Assembly: GCA_014379205.1 (NCBI GenBank)
Contig: JACMME010000199.1
Location: 1 to 34,459, forward strand
Direction of reading: 5' to 3'
DNA length: 34,459 bases
Origin: Gemmatimonadaceae bacterium
GTDB taxonomy: Bacteria > Gemmatimonadota > Gemmatimonadetes > Gemmatimonadales > Gemmatimonadaceae
The position numbers and the translations under genes are program-made. Positions within the stretch are counted from its first letter, which is position 1. Each line of letters opens with the position of its first letter. The notes beneath the pieces were generated by a model. That model made no database searches, had not been told where the DNA came from, and saw nothing but the letters and a program-made list of their open reading frames with translations. This document shows positions 1 through 8,160 of the stretch, piece after piece.

Positions 1-312
1 CGGCTGTGCCAAGCGCCGCTGCTGAAGCCACGATTCATTCTCGTTTGTGAGCAGTCCATTTCCCAGGAGGAGACGTTGCGCGCGCAGAGCTTTCGACTTG
101 ATGAAGTCATTCCTTTTGGCAATGAATACTTCTTCGATGAGACCAGGCTCGTTCAGCAAATACGCCGAAGTTCTTCCAAAGCGAAGCCGTACCACGGGAC
201 CGTACGACCGCGCGCTTTCGCTCAGGAAGCGGAGCGGATTACTGGCGAATTCGGGCAGATTTCCACTCACTAGTTTGCCCCTGGGGCCGAGGGGCGGCGT
301 GAGGACGCTCAC
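1..312 (-). CDS. Cytochrome P450, N-terminal part (runs off left edge)
   Basis: The 104 visible codons read without a stop to base 1 and match the start of a cytochrome P450, a haem-thiolate monooxygenase. There is a proline-rich entry segment (PPLGPRGK), then GNLPEFASNPLRFL and a beta-sheet segment GPVVRLRFGR. Near the end comes WLQQR, the W-x-x-x-R of helix C whose Trp and Arg contact the haem propionates, followed by RLAQP. No N-terminal membrane anchor is visible. The start is GTG at 312, which overlaps the TGA of the upstream acyltransferase by 4 bases (GTGA). GTG at 270 is possible but would cut off the conserved proline-rich segment. The haem-binding cysteine region lies outside the window. 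The substrate cannot be inferred. The family call is firm; the start is less so. Confidence 0.85.
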   Translation of the reverse strand, partial: MSVLTPPLGPRGKLVSGNLPEFASNPLRFLSESARSYGPVVRLRFGRTSAYLLNEPGLIEEVFIAKRNDFIKSKALRAQRLLLGNGLLTNENESWLQQRRLAQP

Positions 313-1073
313 CGGGAAGAGGGCCGAAGCTCCGCGAGTCTCTCGGGAAAAAGCATCGCATTCGCGCGAACCAGCGGAGGCAGCTCCTCGCCACAGTCGG
401 AATGCTGCTCGTAGCGACTAAACGGACCTAGACGGAGGTAGGAGTACGAACCCCTTGTCTCCAGCCCAGCACGGTTCAAGACCCGCCAGGACGCGCGATT
501 TTCCAAGGCGACGAGTGCCACGCTTCTGACGAATCCTTCGCTCTGGTTACACCGTGCCACATAAGAGTTACGTGCCATGAAGGGCCCGCGCCCCCGAAAC
601 TCGGGCAACGTGAACGAGTCATAATGGTAGATGTCGCCATGCGAGAGCAGCATGTGACGCTCGAGGTAACGCACCCTTACGGCGCCGGTAGCGACCCACC
701 CAGCGTCCACTATTCTCCCGCCGTGCCATGAAGCGAAGCACCTGTCGCCCCGGTCCATGCGGTCACGGATCTCGGCGACGGGGGTGTCCGGTCGAAACTC
801 GTGATACTCTTTCAGCTCGGTGGTCAGAACGCTGAAATCCAGCGACAACGTCGTCCGAAAAGTGGGGATCTGCCTGCGCTGAAGAGGATAGACGAGAAAG
901 AGCATCCGGCGGTAGAAGGTCGTTACCGTCTTTGCGAGCCACACGTTCGCCTGACTCTTCAGCGGCGTCCGCGGCCTGTATTCGACGAGAAGAGGATCGG
1001 CGGAGCTCGGCCGCTCGTCTCGGCTGGAAGGGCCCGATACCATCTCGTCCGTTCGGTTGGGAAGTGCGGTCAT
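309..1073 (-). CDS. GNAT-fold acyltransferase-like protein
   Basis: About 254 residues from the ATG at 1073. The last 120 residues look like a GNAT N-acyltransferase: a strand HYDSFTLPEF, the acyl-CoA loop RGRGPF, a helix, then VALENRASWRVLNRAG, the usual C-terminal N-x-x-S...AG(F) block, ending in strand SYSYLRLGPF. The N-terminal half contains YRRMLFLVYPLQRRQI and does not match a family I can name. The frame is open further up to a TTG at 1145, which would add 24 residues of low-complexity sequence. Neither start has a good ribosome-binding site, so the start is uncertain. The stop overlaps the P450 start by 4 bases, so the two are probably one transcriptional unit, perhaps for a secondary metabolite or lipid modification (inference). 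Confidence 0.6.
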   Translation of the reverse strand: MTALPNRTDEMVSGPSSRDERPSSADPLLVEYRPRTPLKSQANVWLAKTVTTFYRRMLFLVYPLQRRQIPTFRTTLSLDFSVLTTELKEYHEFRPDTPVAEIRDRMDRGDRCFASWHGGRIVDAGWVATGAVRVRYLERHMLLSHGDIYHYDSFTLPEFRGRGPFMARNSYVARCNQSEGFVRSVALVALENRASWRVLNRAGLETRGSYSYLRLGPFSRYEQHSDCGEELPPLVRANAMLFPERLAELRPSSR

Positions 1074-1610
1074 TACTGGGCCTCGCTTGGCCGTGGGACG
1101 GTCCCACGTCAATAACGACTTCGGAAAGGGCACGCTTTGTACCAACCGTTTCGTTGACTACGTCTGACGAAGCGTCACTGAAGGCGGAATATGCACTGCT
1201 GAGAGGGTCTCATGTGGGGTAGTTGCGACACAACTGTGGGTTTTCGTCACAACCTGGACTCAGCTTTTCCGAGACCCCGCTTCTCGCTACGCTCCAGTCG
1301 TGGTTGGCAATTGCGTCCACGGTATGCTGAAGACGGGCAAGTGCTTTACTTGGCAACTGGATTCCCCATAATGCGGCCTCGCGAGCCTTGTTGAGCCGTT
1401 TCGAGACAGGACAAAATGTCAGGTGCTCTTCATTTGTCAGGGATCGCTAGGGGTATCTCAACTAACGCGACCGAGGCGCGAGCCGGTAAGCCAGAAGGTT
1501 AAGCTGGTGAAGGCGAGCAAGCGGGCGACGTCCTTCGACCAGATCGCCTCGTACCTATCGTCAGACCTCCATTGCGAAATAAAATCACTATGCCAGAGAA
1601 TCGTGTGGAG

Positions 1611-1682
1611 TGGTCAAGTACATGAAGCGTACATGAAGGTACTTGAAGAGTACATGAAACTTGACCAACCAGGTTCATGAAG
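1611..1682. repeat. Helically phased 10-bp repeats inside an inverted repeat
   Basis: Four near-identical copies of GTACATGAAG begin at 1618, 1629, 1639 (GTACTTGAAG) and 1650 (GTACATGAAA), spaced 11, 10 and 11 bp. This is close to the 10.5-bp helical turn, so all copies face the same side of the helix. A fifth degenerate copy, GTTCATGAAG, lies at 1673. The array is bracketed by a perfect 9-bp inverted repeat, TGGTCAAGT (1611-1619) and ACTTGACCA (1659-1667). This resembles a multi-site protein-binding array (iteron-like), but the binding protein is unknown and no replication gene is nearby. Confidence 0.5.
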
Positions 1683-1767
1683 GAGTCGATTTCGGATCAC
1701 GGTGCATCCGGGAAGCAGCGGCAAATGCCGTAGCCAACAAGTCACGGGCTGAGTTGAGTTGGTGAAA

Positions 1768-1791
1768 GGGAGTGGGGGGTGGGGGATGGGG
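1768..1791 (+). other. G-quadruplex-type motif
   Basis: Four runs of three to six G are separated by loops of only 1-3 bases (GGG, then GGGGGG, GGGGG and GGGG). This matches the usual G3+N1-7 quadruplex pattern with very short loops. It lies in gene-free DNA about 220 bp beyond the terminator of the lipoprotein gene. Folding is predicted from pattern only. Confidence 0.5.
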
Positions 1792-2014
1792 AGTAGCGCA
1801 CTGGAAGCACCTCAACCGGAATCGCGAAGCTGCCGGATGCTCGTGGGCGGAAGGGAGCTAGCCAACCAAGACCACTGACGGCTGGCGCGTCTGGGTATGC
1901 AGATGGCATCCGGTAATTGTCCCTGAGCAAGCGCTCCTCAAGGCCCGTAAGCAGATTTTGCACATTCGTCATGCCTTACGCGCACCGCATCGGTTCTTGG
2001 AGTCCAAATAGCAC

Positions 2015-2041
2015 GAAGGGCCGGCGCTAAGCCGGCCCTTC
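2015..2041 (-). terminator. Intrinsic terminator of the Ig-repeat lipoprotein gene
   Basis: A perfect 11-bp GC-rich stem (GAAGGGCCGGC pairing with GCCGGCCCTTC) with a 5-base loop begins 19 bases past the TAG/TGA end of the lipoprotein gene on the minus strand. It is followed on that strand by gtgctatttgg, a weak U-tract. The symmetry means it could also stop plus-strand transcription, but the minus-strand gene is the obvious client. Confidence 0.8.
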
Positions 2042-2060
2042 GCTCAATCTACCCTGCTCT

Positions 2061-5000
2061 CTACCGCACTGTAAACGACCCCGTGCGCGAGGCGAAAATC
2101 GTACGGGCTCCTTCGGTGCAAGCGGTACCCGTGCTTCCAACCCCGCTCACAATCCAATCGACGGTGCTACCCGAAGCAGGTGGCCACGTGTTATCCCAAC
2201 CCGACACCGCTGTGAAATCGGGAAGCGCGAGCGTTACAGCGGGTCCACCCAGGTAAGCGAACGTCGCAGTTATGATCACGGACTTACCGGCATTATCATC
2301 GTACGAGAAAGTTGCGGACAGGTTATAGCCCGACGGCAGCGTGTACACCGCCTGCAACCGCTTGTACGGTGCGCTCAATTGAGTGATCGCCGGGAGCGGT
2401 AAGTCTGCACCGAGCGAAATAGTGCGCGCCCCGAGCGTGTGGAACAACTCCGTGACAAACCGGCTGGTGGTGCTGGTATTCGCCGAAACGAAGATGCTGT
2501 GGAAATCGCTGGCCCGTTGCTGCGCGGCGGGAATGCCGGTTGCGGTGAAGCTCGAACCGGGATTCTGCAAGAAGTAGAGTAAGGCTGACGTGCCCGTACA
2601 AGCGGCGGTTAGATAGTTCATGCCAGCCGAAAGAGTTTCTCCGCCAGCCAAACCGCCTATGGTTATGGTGGCTGAGGCGACCGCGAACGACTCGGTACCG
2701 ACGTTGAAGTCCAGCGTTCCAACGGACCCTCCATCCGGAATGTTCTGGTCCCGTCGGATGAAAGCGCGATCGCTTGTCGTGTTACCAAACGGGAAAGGAC
2801 CGCGGTAACCAATCAGGTCGAACGTTCCGTTGGCCACATCCTTGATCTGGAAGTTGGGGAAGGTAGGTGTGAGGATACTTGAAACACTTACCGCCCCACC
2901 GTCCAGCGCGATCTGAGCCTGTTGCGTGGCGTCCACGCCGGCGACGGCACCGTTGATCGTCTTCCCCGTCAGCGTGCCTGTACCACAGCGGTTGACGTTG
3001 CCGGATTGCTCCGCCGTCGTGTAGTACTCAACGTGCACTTCGGAACTGCCGGCCGCGGGCAGGACTACGTACGCGAAGCCGTAGCGGCCGCTCGTGATGT
3101 TGAAGGTGTAGACGTCGCCGGAGCCTGTGACGCGTGTCCAGGGGCCATTGCCGTCCTGGAAGGCCGCCCAGACTGGCCTAATTGAAAGCGGACACGTAGC
3201 GAAGTTCAAACTCACGTTGCCACTTCCGCCTGTACCCGTAACAGTAAGAGTCACTGTAGTCGAACGGCTACCAGGCGTGCCAGCGCCATTGACGGTAAGC
3301 GTATAGGTGCCCGGAGCCACGCTCGCCGCGACGGTAAGTGTGAGAGCAGAAGTGTTTCCGCTGGTCGGATTCGGATTGAAGCTGCCCGTCACTCCCGCCG
3401 GTAAGCCGCTCAGACTTAGCGACACATCGCCTGTGAAATTGGTCCGGCTGATGGTGATCGTAGAGGTGCCCGAGCCGCCCTGGGCGATCGAGACCGGTGT
3501 CGACGACAGCGAGTAGTCGGCGGCAGCAGTTGCCGTCACGGTTAGCGCAAGCGCCGTGGAGCGGCTGCCTGGAGTGCCCGTGCCATCAACTGTCAGATTG
3601 TAGGTTCCGGGAGCCACGGAAGACCCAACCGTCACCGTGAGTACGGAGCTGGTTCCAGTGGCGGGATTCGGATTGAATACGCCGGTGACGTTCGCTGGCG
3701 CGCCGCCCAGACTCAATGATACGTCGCCGGTGAAGTTCGTCCGCGTGACATTGACCGTGGACGACCCGGTTGCTCCCTGAGCGACCGTGAGAGCTGGCGG
3801 TGTCAGCGAGAGTGAGTAGTCCGCCGCCGCCGTAACTGTGAGAGTGAGCGGTGTGGATCGGCTACCAGCCGAAGAGGCGCCGTTCACGGTCAGATTGTAC
3901 ACGCCCGGAGTTACACTGCCCGCAACCGTTACGGTAAGGGCAGAGGTGTTGCCGGTCGTGGGATTCGGATTGAATACGCCGGTGACGTTGGCTGGTGCAC
4001 CGCCCAGGCTCAAGGTCACATCGCCGGTGAAGCTCGTGCGTGTGATATTGACCGTGGACGTTCCGCTTGCTCCCTGCGCCACCGTCAGAGTTGGCGGCGT
4101 GAGTGAGAGCGAGTAATCCGCAGCCGCCGTAACGGTCAGAGTGAGTGGCGTGGAGCGGCTGCCAGCTGACGAGGTTCCGTCCACAGTCAGGTTGTAGACT
4201 CCCGCAGCCACACTGCCTGGCACCGTCAAAGTCAGGACGGAGCTGTTGCCGGTCGCCGGATTCGGACTGAATGCGCCCGTAACGCCCGCTGGCGCGCCGC
4301 CCAGGCTCAGCGTCACATCGCCCGTGAAGTTGCTGCGCGCAACGTCTACCGTCGTGGTACCGGTCCCTCCCTGAATAACGGACACTGCCGCGGGGTTGAG
4401 CGAGAGCGTATAGCTCGCGGCCGACCCGATCGTGAGCGTAATGGTGGCGGTCCGGTCGGCTTGGCCAGCGGCGGTGCCTCGGACGGTGAGTGTGTGCGTC
4501 CCAGCCGCCGTCCCCGCTGCTACGGAAATCGTGAGAGTTGAAGCTGCGCCAGTCACCGGAGTCGGATTGAAAGCGCCCGTGACGCCGGTGGGCGCGCCCT
4601 CCAAAGCCAGGGCAACGTCGCCTGTAAAGTTGGTGCGATTGAGGTTTACGGTGATCGCCGAATTACCACCTGGCGCGACGGTCAGTGCGTTGGTGGAAAG
4701 CGTGAGAGTGTAGGTCGACGCGCTTACCGTGAGCGATATGGTAGCGGTCTGATCGGTCAGCCCCGCCGCGCTGGCTCGTACAGTGAGCGGATAAGTCCCC
4801 GCAGCTACCCCCGGGCCAACGGAAATCGTCAGTGTGGAAGACGTGCCGGTCGCCGGATTCGGATTGAACACACCGGTCACTCCGGTGGGGGCGCCTTCGA
4901 GTGCGAGAGTTATGGCCCCGGTAAAGCCCGTGCGCGCGAGATTGATGGTGATCGGCGAGCTTCCGCCGGGGGGTATGGTCACTGCCGCAGACGATAGCGC

Positions 5001-5444
5001 GAATGTGAACCCAGATGCTCCCGTAACGGTGAGGGCGAAGGTTGCCGTTGCATCTGAAACGCCGCTCCCCTTCGCCACCGCGACGAGGTTATAGGCGCCA
5101 GGTGTAGTGGTTGCCCCGACCTGAACGGTGATGGTGGCTGTGGTGACGCGACCCGAGGTCACGACGTTGGTGACGGCAGCTGTCACCCCCGTCGGAACAC
5201 CTGTCATCGAGAGGGTGACGGCTCCGTTGAACGTCCCGCTTCGGGTGAGGGTTCCCGTTACTATCTGCGACCCGCCTTGCGCAATGGTAGCACTGGTAGG
5301 TGAGATAGACATTGCTATGGAACCCACGCCCTGGCCGGGTTCGGTGGTTCCGGTGTCGTCGGTAAGGCAGCCGGTCGCTAGCGTGAGCACTGCAATCATT
5401 ACCAGCGCTTTGCTCATCCAGCTTTTCTGGTCTGAGTAGCCCAT
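2061..5444 (-). CDS. Lipoprotein with seven tandem Ig-like repeats
   Basis: 1127 residues. Residues 1-25 form a signal peptide with basic residues, a hydrophobic stretch (ALVMIAVLTLATG) and a lipobox-type Cys26, so it is probably a lipid-anchored surface or periplasmic protein. Seven repeats of about 98 residues follow, at roughly 44-142, 146-243, 245-343, 345-442, 443-542, 543-643 and 644-738. Each has the pattern TVAQGG...(N/R)FTGDV(T/S)LSLxGxPxGVTGxFNPNP...AGTYxLTV, typical of bacterial Ig-like beta-sandwich modules. Residues 743-1127 are a unique C-terminal part with two Cys near its start and several later, which I do not recognise. ATG at 5444 has GAGGG at a good distance. It has its own terminator and is monocistronic. 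Likely adhesive or structural (inference). Confidence 0.8.
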   Translation of the reverse strand: MGYSDQKSWMSKALVMIAVLTLATGCLTDDTGTTEPGQGVGSIAMSISPTSATIAQGGSQIVTGTLTRSGTFNGAVTLSMTGVPTGVTAAVTNVVTSGRVTTATITVQVGATTTPGAYNLVAVAKGSGVSDATATFALTVTGASGFTFALSSAAVTIPPGGSSPITINLARTGFTGAITLALEGAPTGVTGVFNPNPATGTSSTLTISVGPGVAAGTYPLTVRASAAGLTDQTATISLTVSASTYTLTLSTNALTVAPGGNSAITVNLNRTNFTGDVALALEGAPTGVTGAFNPTPVTGAASTLTISVAAGTAAGTHTLTVRGTAAGQADRTATITLTIGSAASYTLSLNPAAVSVIQGGTGTTTVDVARSNFTGDVTLSLGGAPAGVTGAFSPNPATGNSSVLTLTVPGSVAAGVYNLTVDGTSSAGSRSTPLTLTVTAAADYSLSLTPPTLTVAQGASGTSTVNITRTSFTGDVTLSLGGAPANVTGVFNPNPTTGNTSALTVTVAGSVTPGVYNLTVNGASSAGSRSTPLTLTVTAAADYSLSLTPPALTVAQGATGSSTVNVTRTNFTGDVSLSLGGAPANVTGVFNPNPATGTSSVLTVTVGSSVAPGTYNLTVDGTGTPGSRSTALALTVTATAAADYSLSSTPVSIAQGGSGTSTITISRTNFTGDVSLSLSGLPAGVTGSFNPNPTSGNTSALTLTVAASVAPGTYTLTVNGAGTPGSRSTTVTLTVTGTGGSGNVSLNFATCPLSIRPVWAAFQDGNGPWTRVTGSGDVYTFNITSGRYGFAYVVLPAAGSSEVHVEYYTTAEQSGNVNRCGTGTLTGKTINGAVAGVDATQQAQIALDGGAVSVSSILTPTFPNFQIKDVANGTFDLIGYRGPFPFGNTTSDRAFIRRDQNIPDGGSVGTLDFNVGTESFAVASATITIGGLAGGETLSAGMNYLTAACTGTSALLYFLQNPGSSFTATGIPAAQQRASDFHSIFVSANTSTTSRFVTELFHTLGARTISLGADLPLPAITQLSAPYKRLQAVYTLPSGYNLSATFSYDDNAGKSVIITATFAYLGGPAVTLALPDFTAVSGWDNTWPPASGSTVDWIVSGVGSTGTACTEGARTIFASRTGSFTVR
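3231..5315 (-). repeat. About 290-bp tandem repeats encoding Ig-like modules
   Basis: Seven in-frame repeats of about 294-300 bp make up the middle of the lipoprotein gene. Repeats 4 to 6 are most alike: the linker RSTPLTLTVTAAADYSLSLTPP is nearly unchanged between copies 4/5 and 5/6. This points to recent duplication or recombination among these copies. Repeats 1-3 have drifted more. Confidence 0.75.
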
Positions 5445-5544
5445 GGATCCCTCGCGAGGGTCGGACAGGTGGGGTAACGGGGAGCGCGATCCGAACGCAG
5501 CGTGGCCGCTCCGAGTCGCTGAGTGGTGCGAAGGCGGTGCTAAT

Positions 5545-5573
5545 GTATGGGTACAGGCTGGAATATTCCATAC
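5545..5573. promoter_or_regulatory. Palindrome upstream of the lipoprotein gene
   Basis: A perfect 12-bp palindrome TGGAATATTCCA (5559-5570) lies within a wider inverted repeat GTATGG...CCATAC (5545-5550 and 5568-5573), about 100 bp upstream of the lipoprotein start. It overlaps a weak possible minus-strand promoter (TGGAAT, 17 bp, TACATT). It could be an operator, but nothing identifies the regulator. Confidence 0.25.
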
Positions 5574-5663
5574 TGGACGAGGCGCTCGCCCAGAAGCTCA
5601 ACCTTCGTGTGGCGAATATACCGCGCGGCGTCAGTTCGCTCTCAGCCGCGTCTCATCTCGTTA

Positions 5664-6452
5664 TCATCTCTTCAACCTGTTGCGGCTCACAACTTTCGGA
5701 TGCTTGCCCGCCACGAGGAGCATCTCGGACGAGCGCCGCCGGAGCGGCCGGTTGCGCCAGCCGTCATGGGCCTGCTCCACTACAAGCCCGTACTGCGCGC
5801 AGAGGTCGGCTATTCGAGTTGCCGTGTACAGCCGAATCCGATGTTCCTTCGTGGACTCACCGTCGTCACCGCGGTGCAAGGACCGGATGGTGAGCACTCC
5901 AGACAGTGGGTCGAACGACCGCTCATGCGCGATCAACGTGTGCTCGCCGCTCTGCCACCAGTCGCGCGAGAGAAATCTGGCCATGACGCCGTCACGACTG
6001 GCACCATGCCATAATAGGATACCACCGGGACGTAATACTCGTGCGAACTCCCCGATGACACGAGCATCATCGGCGGGGTCGAGGAAAAATCCGAAGGATG
6101 TGAAGAGGTTGAGAACGGCATCGAAGCGTCCGGTCCAGTCGGCCGGCAACCGCCTCATGTCGCCCCGCTTGTAGCGCAGGCGGGCCGACGTACCGCGCTC
6201 GCGCGCTCGTGCCAGCAGAAAGGTGGAATAGTCGAGGCCCTGAACCGCGAATCCCGCCTCCGAGAGCAGGTGAGCATGACGTCCCTGACCGCAGGGGACA
6301 TCCAGAACTGCCGAACCAGCAGGCAGACCGAGCACCTCGATCATTCGCGCGACCTCGCTGCGGTCGCGACCTGGACTAAAGATTGGCTCGTACTCCAGGA
6401 GGTAGTGGGAGTCGAAATGACTCTCCCACCACTCTCCTTTCTTCTTCACCAT
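5664..6452 (-). CDS. Class I SAM-dependent methyltransferase
   Basis: 262 residues from ATG at 6452 (MVKKKGEWWESHF), 7 bases after the mutase stop. A longer frame upstream runs into the mutase gene and reads as shadow sequence. The Rossmann-type SAM site is clear: motif I VLDVPCGQGRHA (E/DxGxGxG variant), motif II VQGLDYS with an acidic strand end, RGDMRRLP, then FDAVLNLFTSFGFF and VLRPGGILLW. This is the Methyltransf_25/11 family pattern. The substrate is unknown; such proteins act on small molecules or cofactors. It is the last gene of the long minus-strand array, so co-expression with the acyl-CoA mutase is likely, but a functional link is unproven. Confidence 0.8.
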   Translation of the reverse strand: MVKKKGEWWESHFDSHYLLEYEPIFSPGRDRSEVARMIEVLGLPAGSAVLDVPCGQGRHAHLLSEAGFAVQGLDYSTFLLARARERGTSARLRYKRGDMRRLPADWTGRFDAVLNLFTSFGFFLDPADDARVIGEFARVLRPGGILLWHGASRDGVMARFLSRDWWQSGEHTLIAHERSFDPLSGVLTIRSLHRGDDGESTKEHRIRLYTATRIADLCAQYGLVVEQAHDGWRNRPLRRRSSEMLLVAGKHPKVVSRNRLKR

Positions 6453-6459
6453 GCGAGGT

Positions 6460-8160
6460 TCAGAAAAAAACGGGCTCGCGGTAGGCGCCGAAGACTTCTT
6501 CCATGGCGGCCCGGATTTCGTACAGAGTGCAGTACGAGCGGGCGGCATTGAGGATGTGGGGGACCAGATTCTCCTCAGTCCGGGCTGCCTCGCGCAGGGT
6601 ATTCAGATGACGCGCGCAGAGATCATTATCTCGAGTGGCTCGCAACTGTTGCAGCCGCTTACGCTGATCCCGTTCCGTATCTTCCCCCACACGCAGGAGC
6701 GGAATTGTGAGCTCGCCTTCTTCGGTCACGAACTCGTTTACTCCGACGATGACCCGGCGATGCTGCTCGATCTCCCACTGCTGCCTGGCGCTCGATTCGG
6801 CAATCTTGCGCTGCAGCCACCCCTGCTCCAGGGCGCGAACGACACCTCCTTGCCGCTCGATCTCTTCGAAGAGAAGCTCGGCGCCGCGCTCCATCTCGTT
6901 AGTCAAGGCTTCGATGTAGTATGAACCACCGAGCGGATCGGCGACGTTGCCGATGCCTGTTTCGTAGGCCAGCACCTGTTGTGTGCGCAGCGCAACCTGC
7001 ACCGCCGACTCCGTCGGCAGCGCGAGCGTCTCGTCCATTGAGTTGGTATGCAGAGACTGCGTGCCCCCCAGCACCGCCGCCAATGCCTGGTAGGCAACCC
7101 GCACGACATTGTTCATGGGCTGCTGGGCGGTCAGCGTTACGCCCGCGGTCTGGGAATGGAAACGCATCATCCATGAGCGCGGATCCGTGGCACCGTAGCG
7201 ATCCTTCATGTGACGCGCCCATATGCGGCGCGCAGCCCGCAGCTTGGCTATCTCCTCGAAGAAATCGTTGTGAATGTCCCAGAAGAAGGACAGCCGGCGA
7301 GCGAAATCATCCACTGCGAGCCCGCGAGCTATTCCCCGCTCGACGTACGTGAACCCATCCGCCAGGGTGAAGGCGAGCTCCTGAACGGCTGTAGCGCCTG
7401 CTTCCCGGATGTGGTAGCCGCTGATCGAGATGGTATTCCATTGCGGCGCGTGCGTCGCTGACCACTCGAAGCCGTCCACGATGAGCCGGAGCGCAGGCTC
7501 GATGGGGTATACCCATGCGTGCTGCGCCATGTATTCCTTGAGAATGTCATTCTGGATCGTGCCGCGCAGCTTGCGAGAATCCACTCCCTGCCGTTCGGCC
7601 GCCGCGATGTAAAAGCAGTACAGAATGATCGCCGGCCCGTTGATCGTCATCGAGGTAGATACGTCGCCAAGCGGGATGCCCTCGAACAAAGTCTCCATGT
7701 CTGCGAGGCTCGAGATCGCAACGCCGCACTTCCCCACCTCTCCTTCCGATCGAGGGTGATCCGAGTCGTAGCCCATCAGGGTTGGAAAGTCGAACGCGAC
7801 TGATAGACCCGTCTGTCCGCGTGCAAGCAGATACTTGTAGCGCGCGTTCGTATCGGTTGCGCTTCCGAAGCCTGCGAATTGCCGTTTGGTCCAGAGCCGA
7901 CCGCGGTATCCCGTGGGATGAATGCCGCGCGTGAACGGGTACGCACCGGGCATACCGAGGGTGCCGGGCGCTGCGGATGCTGTGTCAAGGGCGGTATAAA
8001 CCGGCTCTACCTCCCCTGAGGAGTTGGCGAACGTCTGGTGGCGTCTCTCCCCCTGCTCATACCGCGCACGCCACTCTGCGACCTCGCGCCGGAGCTGCTC
8101 GAGCTCCTCACGCTCGTTCCCTTCCTCAACCGTCTCCGTGATCTCGCGCATTGTGGTCAT
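6460..8160 (-). CDS. Acyl-CoA mutase large subunit (isobutyryl-CoA mutase-like)
   Basis: 566 residues forming the TIM-barrel substrate domain of the adenosylcobalamin-dependent mutases, with no C-terminal B12-binding domain. A separate small subunit must therefore exist elsewhere. Family landmarks are YPFTRGI (74-80), RQFAGFG (93-99), [38 protein letters not shown] and [10 protein letters not shown]. Using the Propionibacterium methylmalonyl-CoA mutase numbering, offset by 6, the catalytic His244 is present as His250. Tyr89 is Phe95 and the carboxylate-binding Arg207 is Gln213. Phe/Gln is the pair known from isobutyryl-CoA mutase, so butyryl/isobutyryl-CoA interconversion, or a related branched acyl-CoA, is more likely than methylmalonyl-CoA. 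ATG at 8160 overlaps the MeaB stop (ATGA). Confidence 0.88.
   Translation of the reverse strand: MTTMREITETVEEGNEREELEQLRREVAEWRARYEQGERRHQTFANSSGEVEPVYTALDTASAAPGTLGMPGAYPFTRGIHPTGYRGRLWTKRQFAGFGSATDTNARYKYLLARGQTGLSVAFDFPTLMGYDSDHPRSEGEVGKCGVAISSLADMETLFEGIPLGDVSTSMTINGPAIILYCFYIAAAERQGVDSRKLRGTIQNDILKEYMAQHAWVYPIEPALRLIVDGFEWSATHAPQWNTISISGYHIREAGATAVQELAFTLADGFTYVERGIARGLAVDDFARRLSFFWDIHNDFFEEIAKLRAARRIWARHMKDRYGATDPRSWMMRFHSQTAGVTLTAQQPMNNVVRVAYQALAAVLGGTQSLHTNSMDETLALPTESAVQVALRTQQVLAYETGIGNVADPLGGSYYIEALTNEMERGAELLFEEIERQGGVVRALEQGWLQRKIAESSARQQWEIEQHRRVIVGVNEFVTEEGELTIPLLRVGEDTERDQRKRLQQLRATRDNDLCARHLNTLREAARTEENLVPHILNAARSYCTLYEIRAAMEEVFGAYREPVFF

Larger units (their letters stand above)
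1146..2011. other. Long stretch with no convincing gene
   Basis: Short open frames exist here (for example 1423-1680 on plus and 1742-1972 on minus). They have no ribosome-binding site at a sensible distance, their compositions resemble random reading of GC-rich DNA, and I recognise no domain. The stretch contains the phased GTACATGAAG repeats (1611-1682) and the G-rich motif (1768-1791), listed separately. The promoter of the acyltransferase/P450 unit should lie near 1080-1250 on the minus strand, but I see no clear -35/-10 pair. The region could be a decayed gene or a regulatory or structural spacer. Confidence 0.5.

Noticed and set aside
1423-1680. Plus-strand open frame of 85 codons that covers the phased repeats
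   Set aside because: No ribosome-binding site, no recognisable domain, and its end simply translates the DNA repeat (AYMK, EYMK). The DNA-level repeat phasing explains it better than a protein.
1742-1972. Minus-strand open frame of 76 codons
   Set aside because: The Shine-Dalgarno-like TAAGG is too close to the ATG, and the C-terminal half is a Pro/Ser-rich reading of the G-quadruplex tract. I see no family similarity.
5443-6174. Long plus-strand open frame across the methyltransferase
   Set aside because: It lies antisense to the clear SAM-binding motifs of the methyltransferase and has shadow-type composition rich in Arg/Ser.
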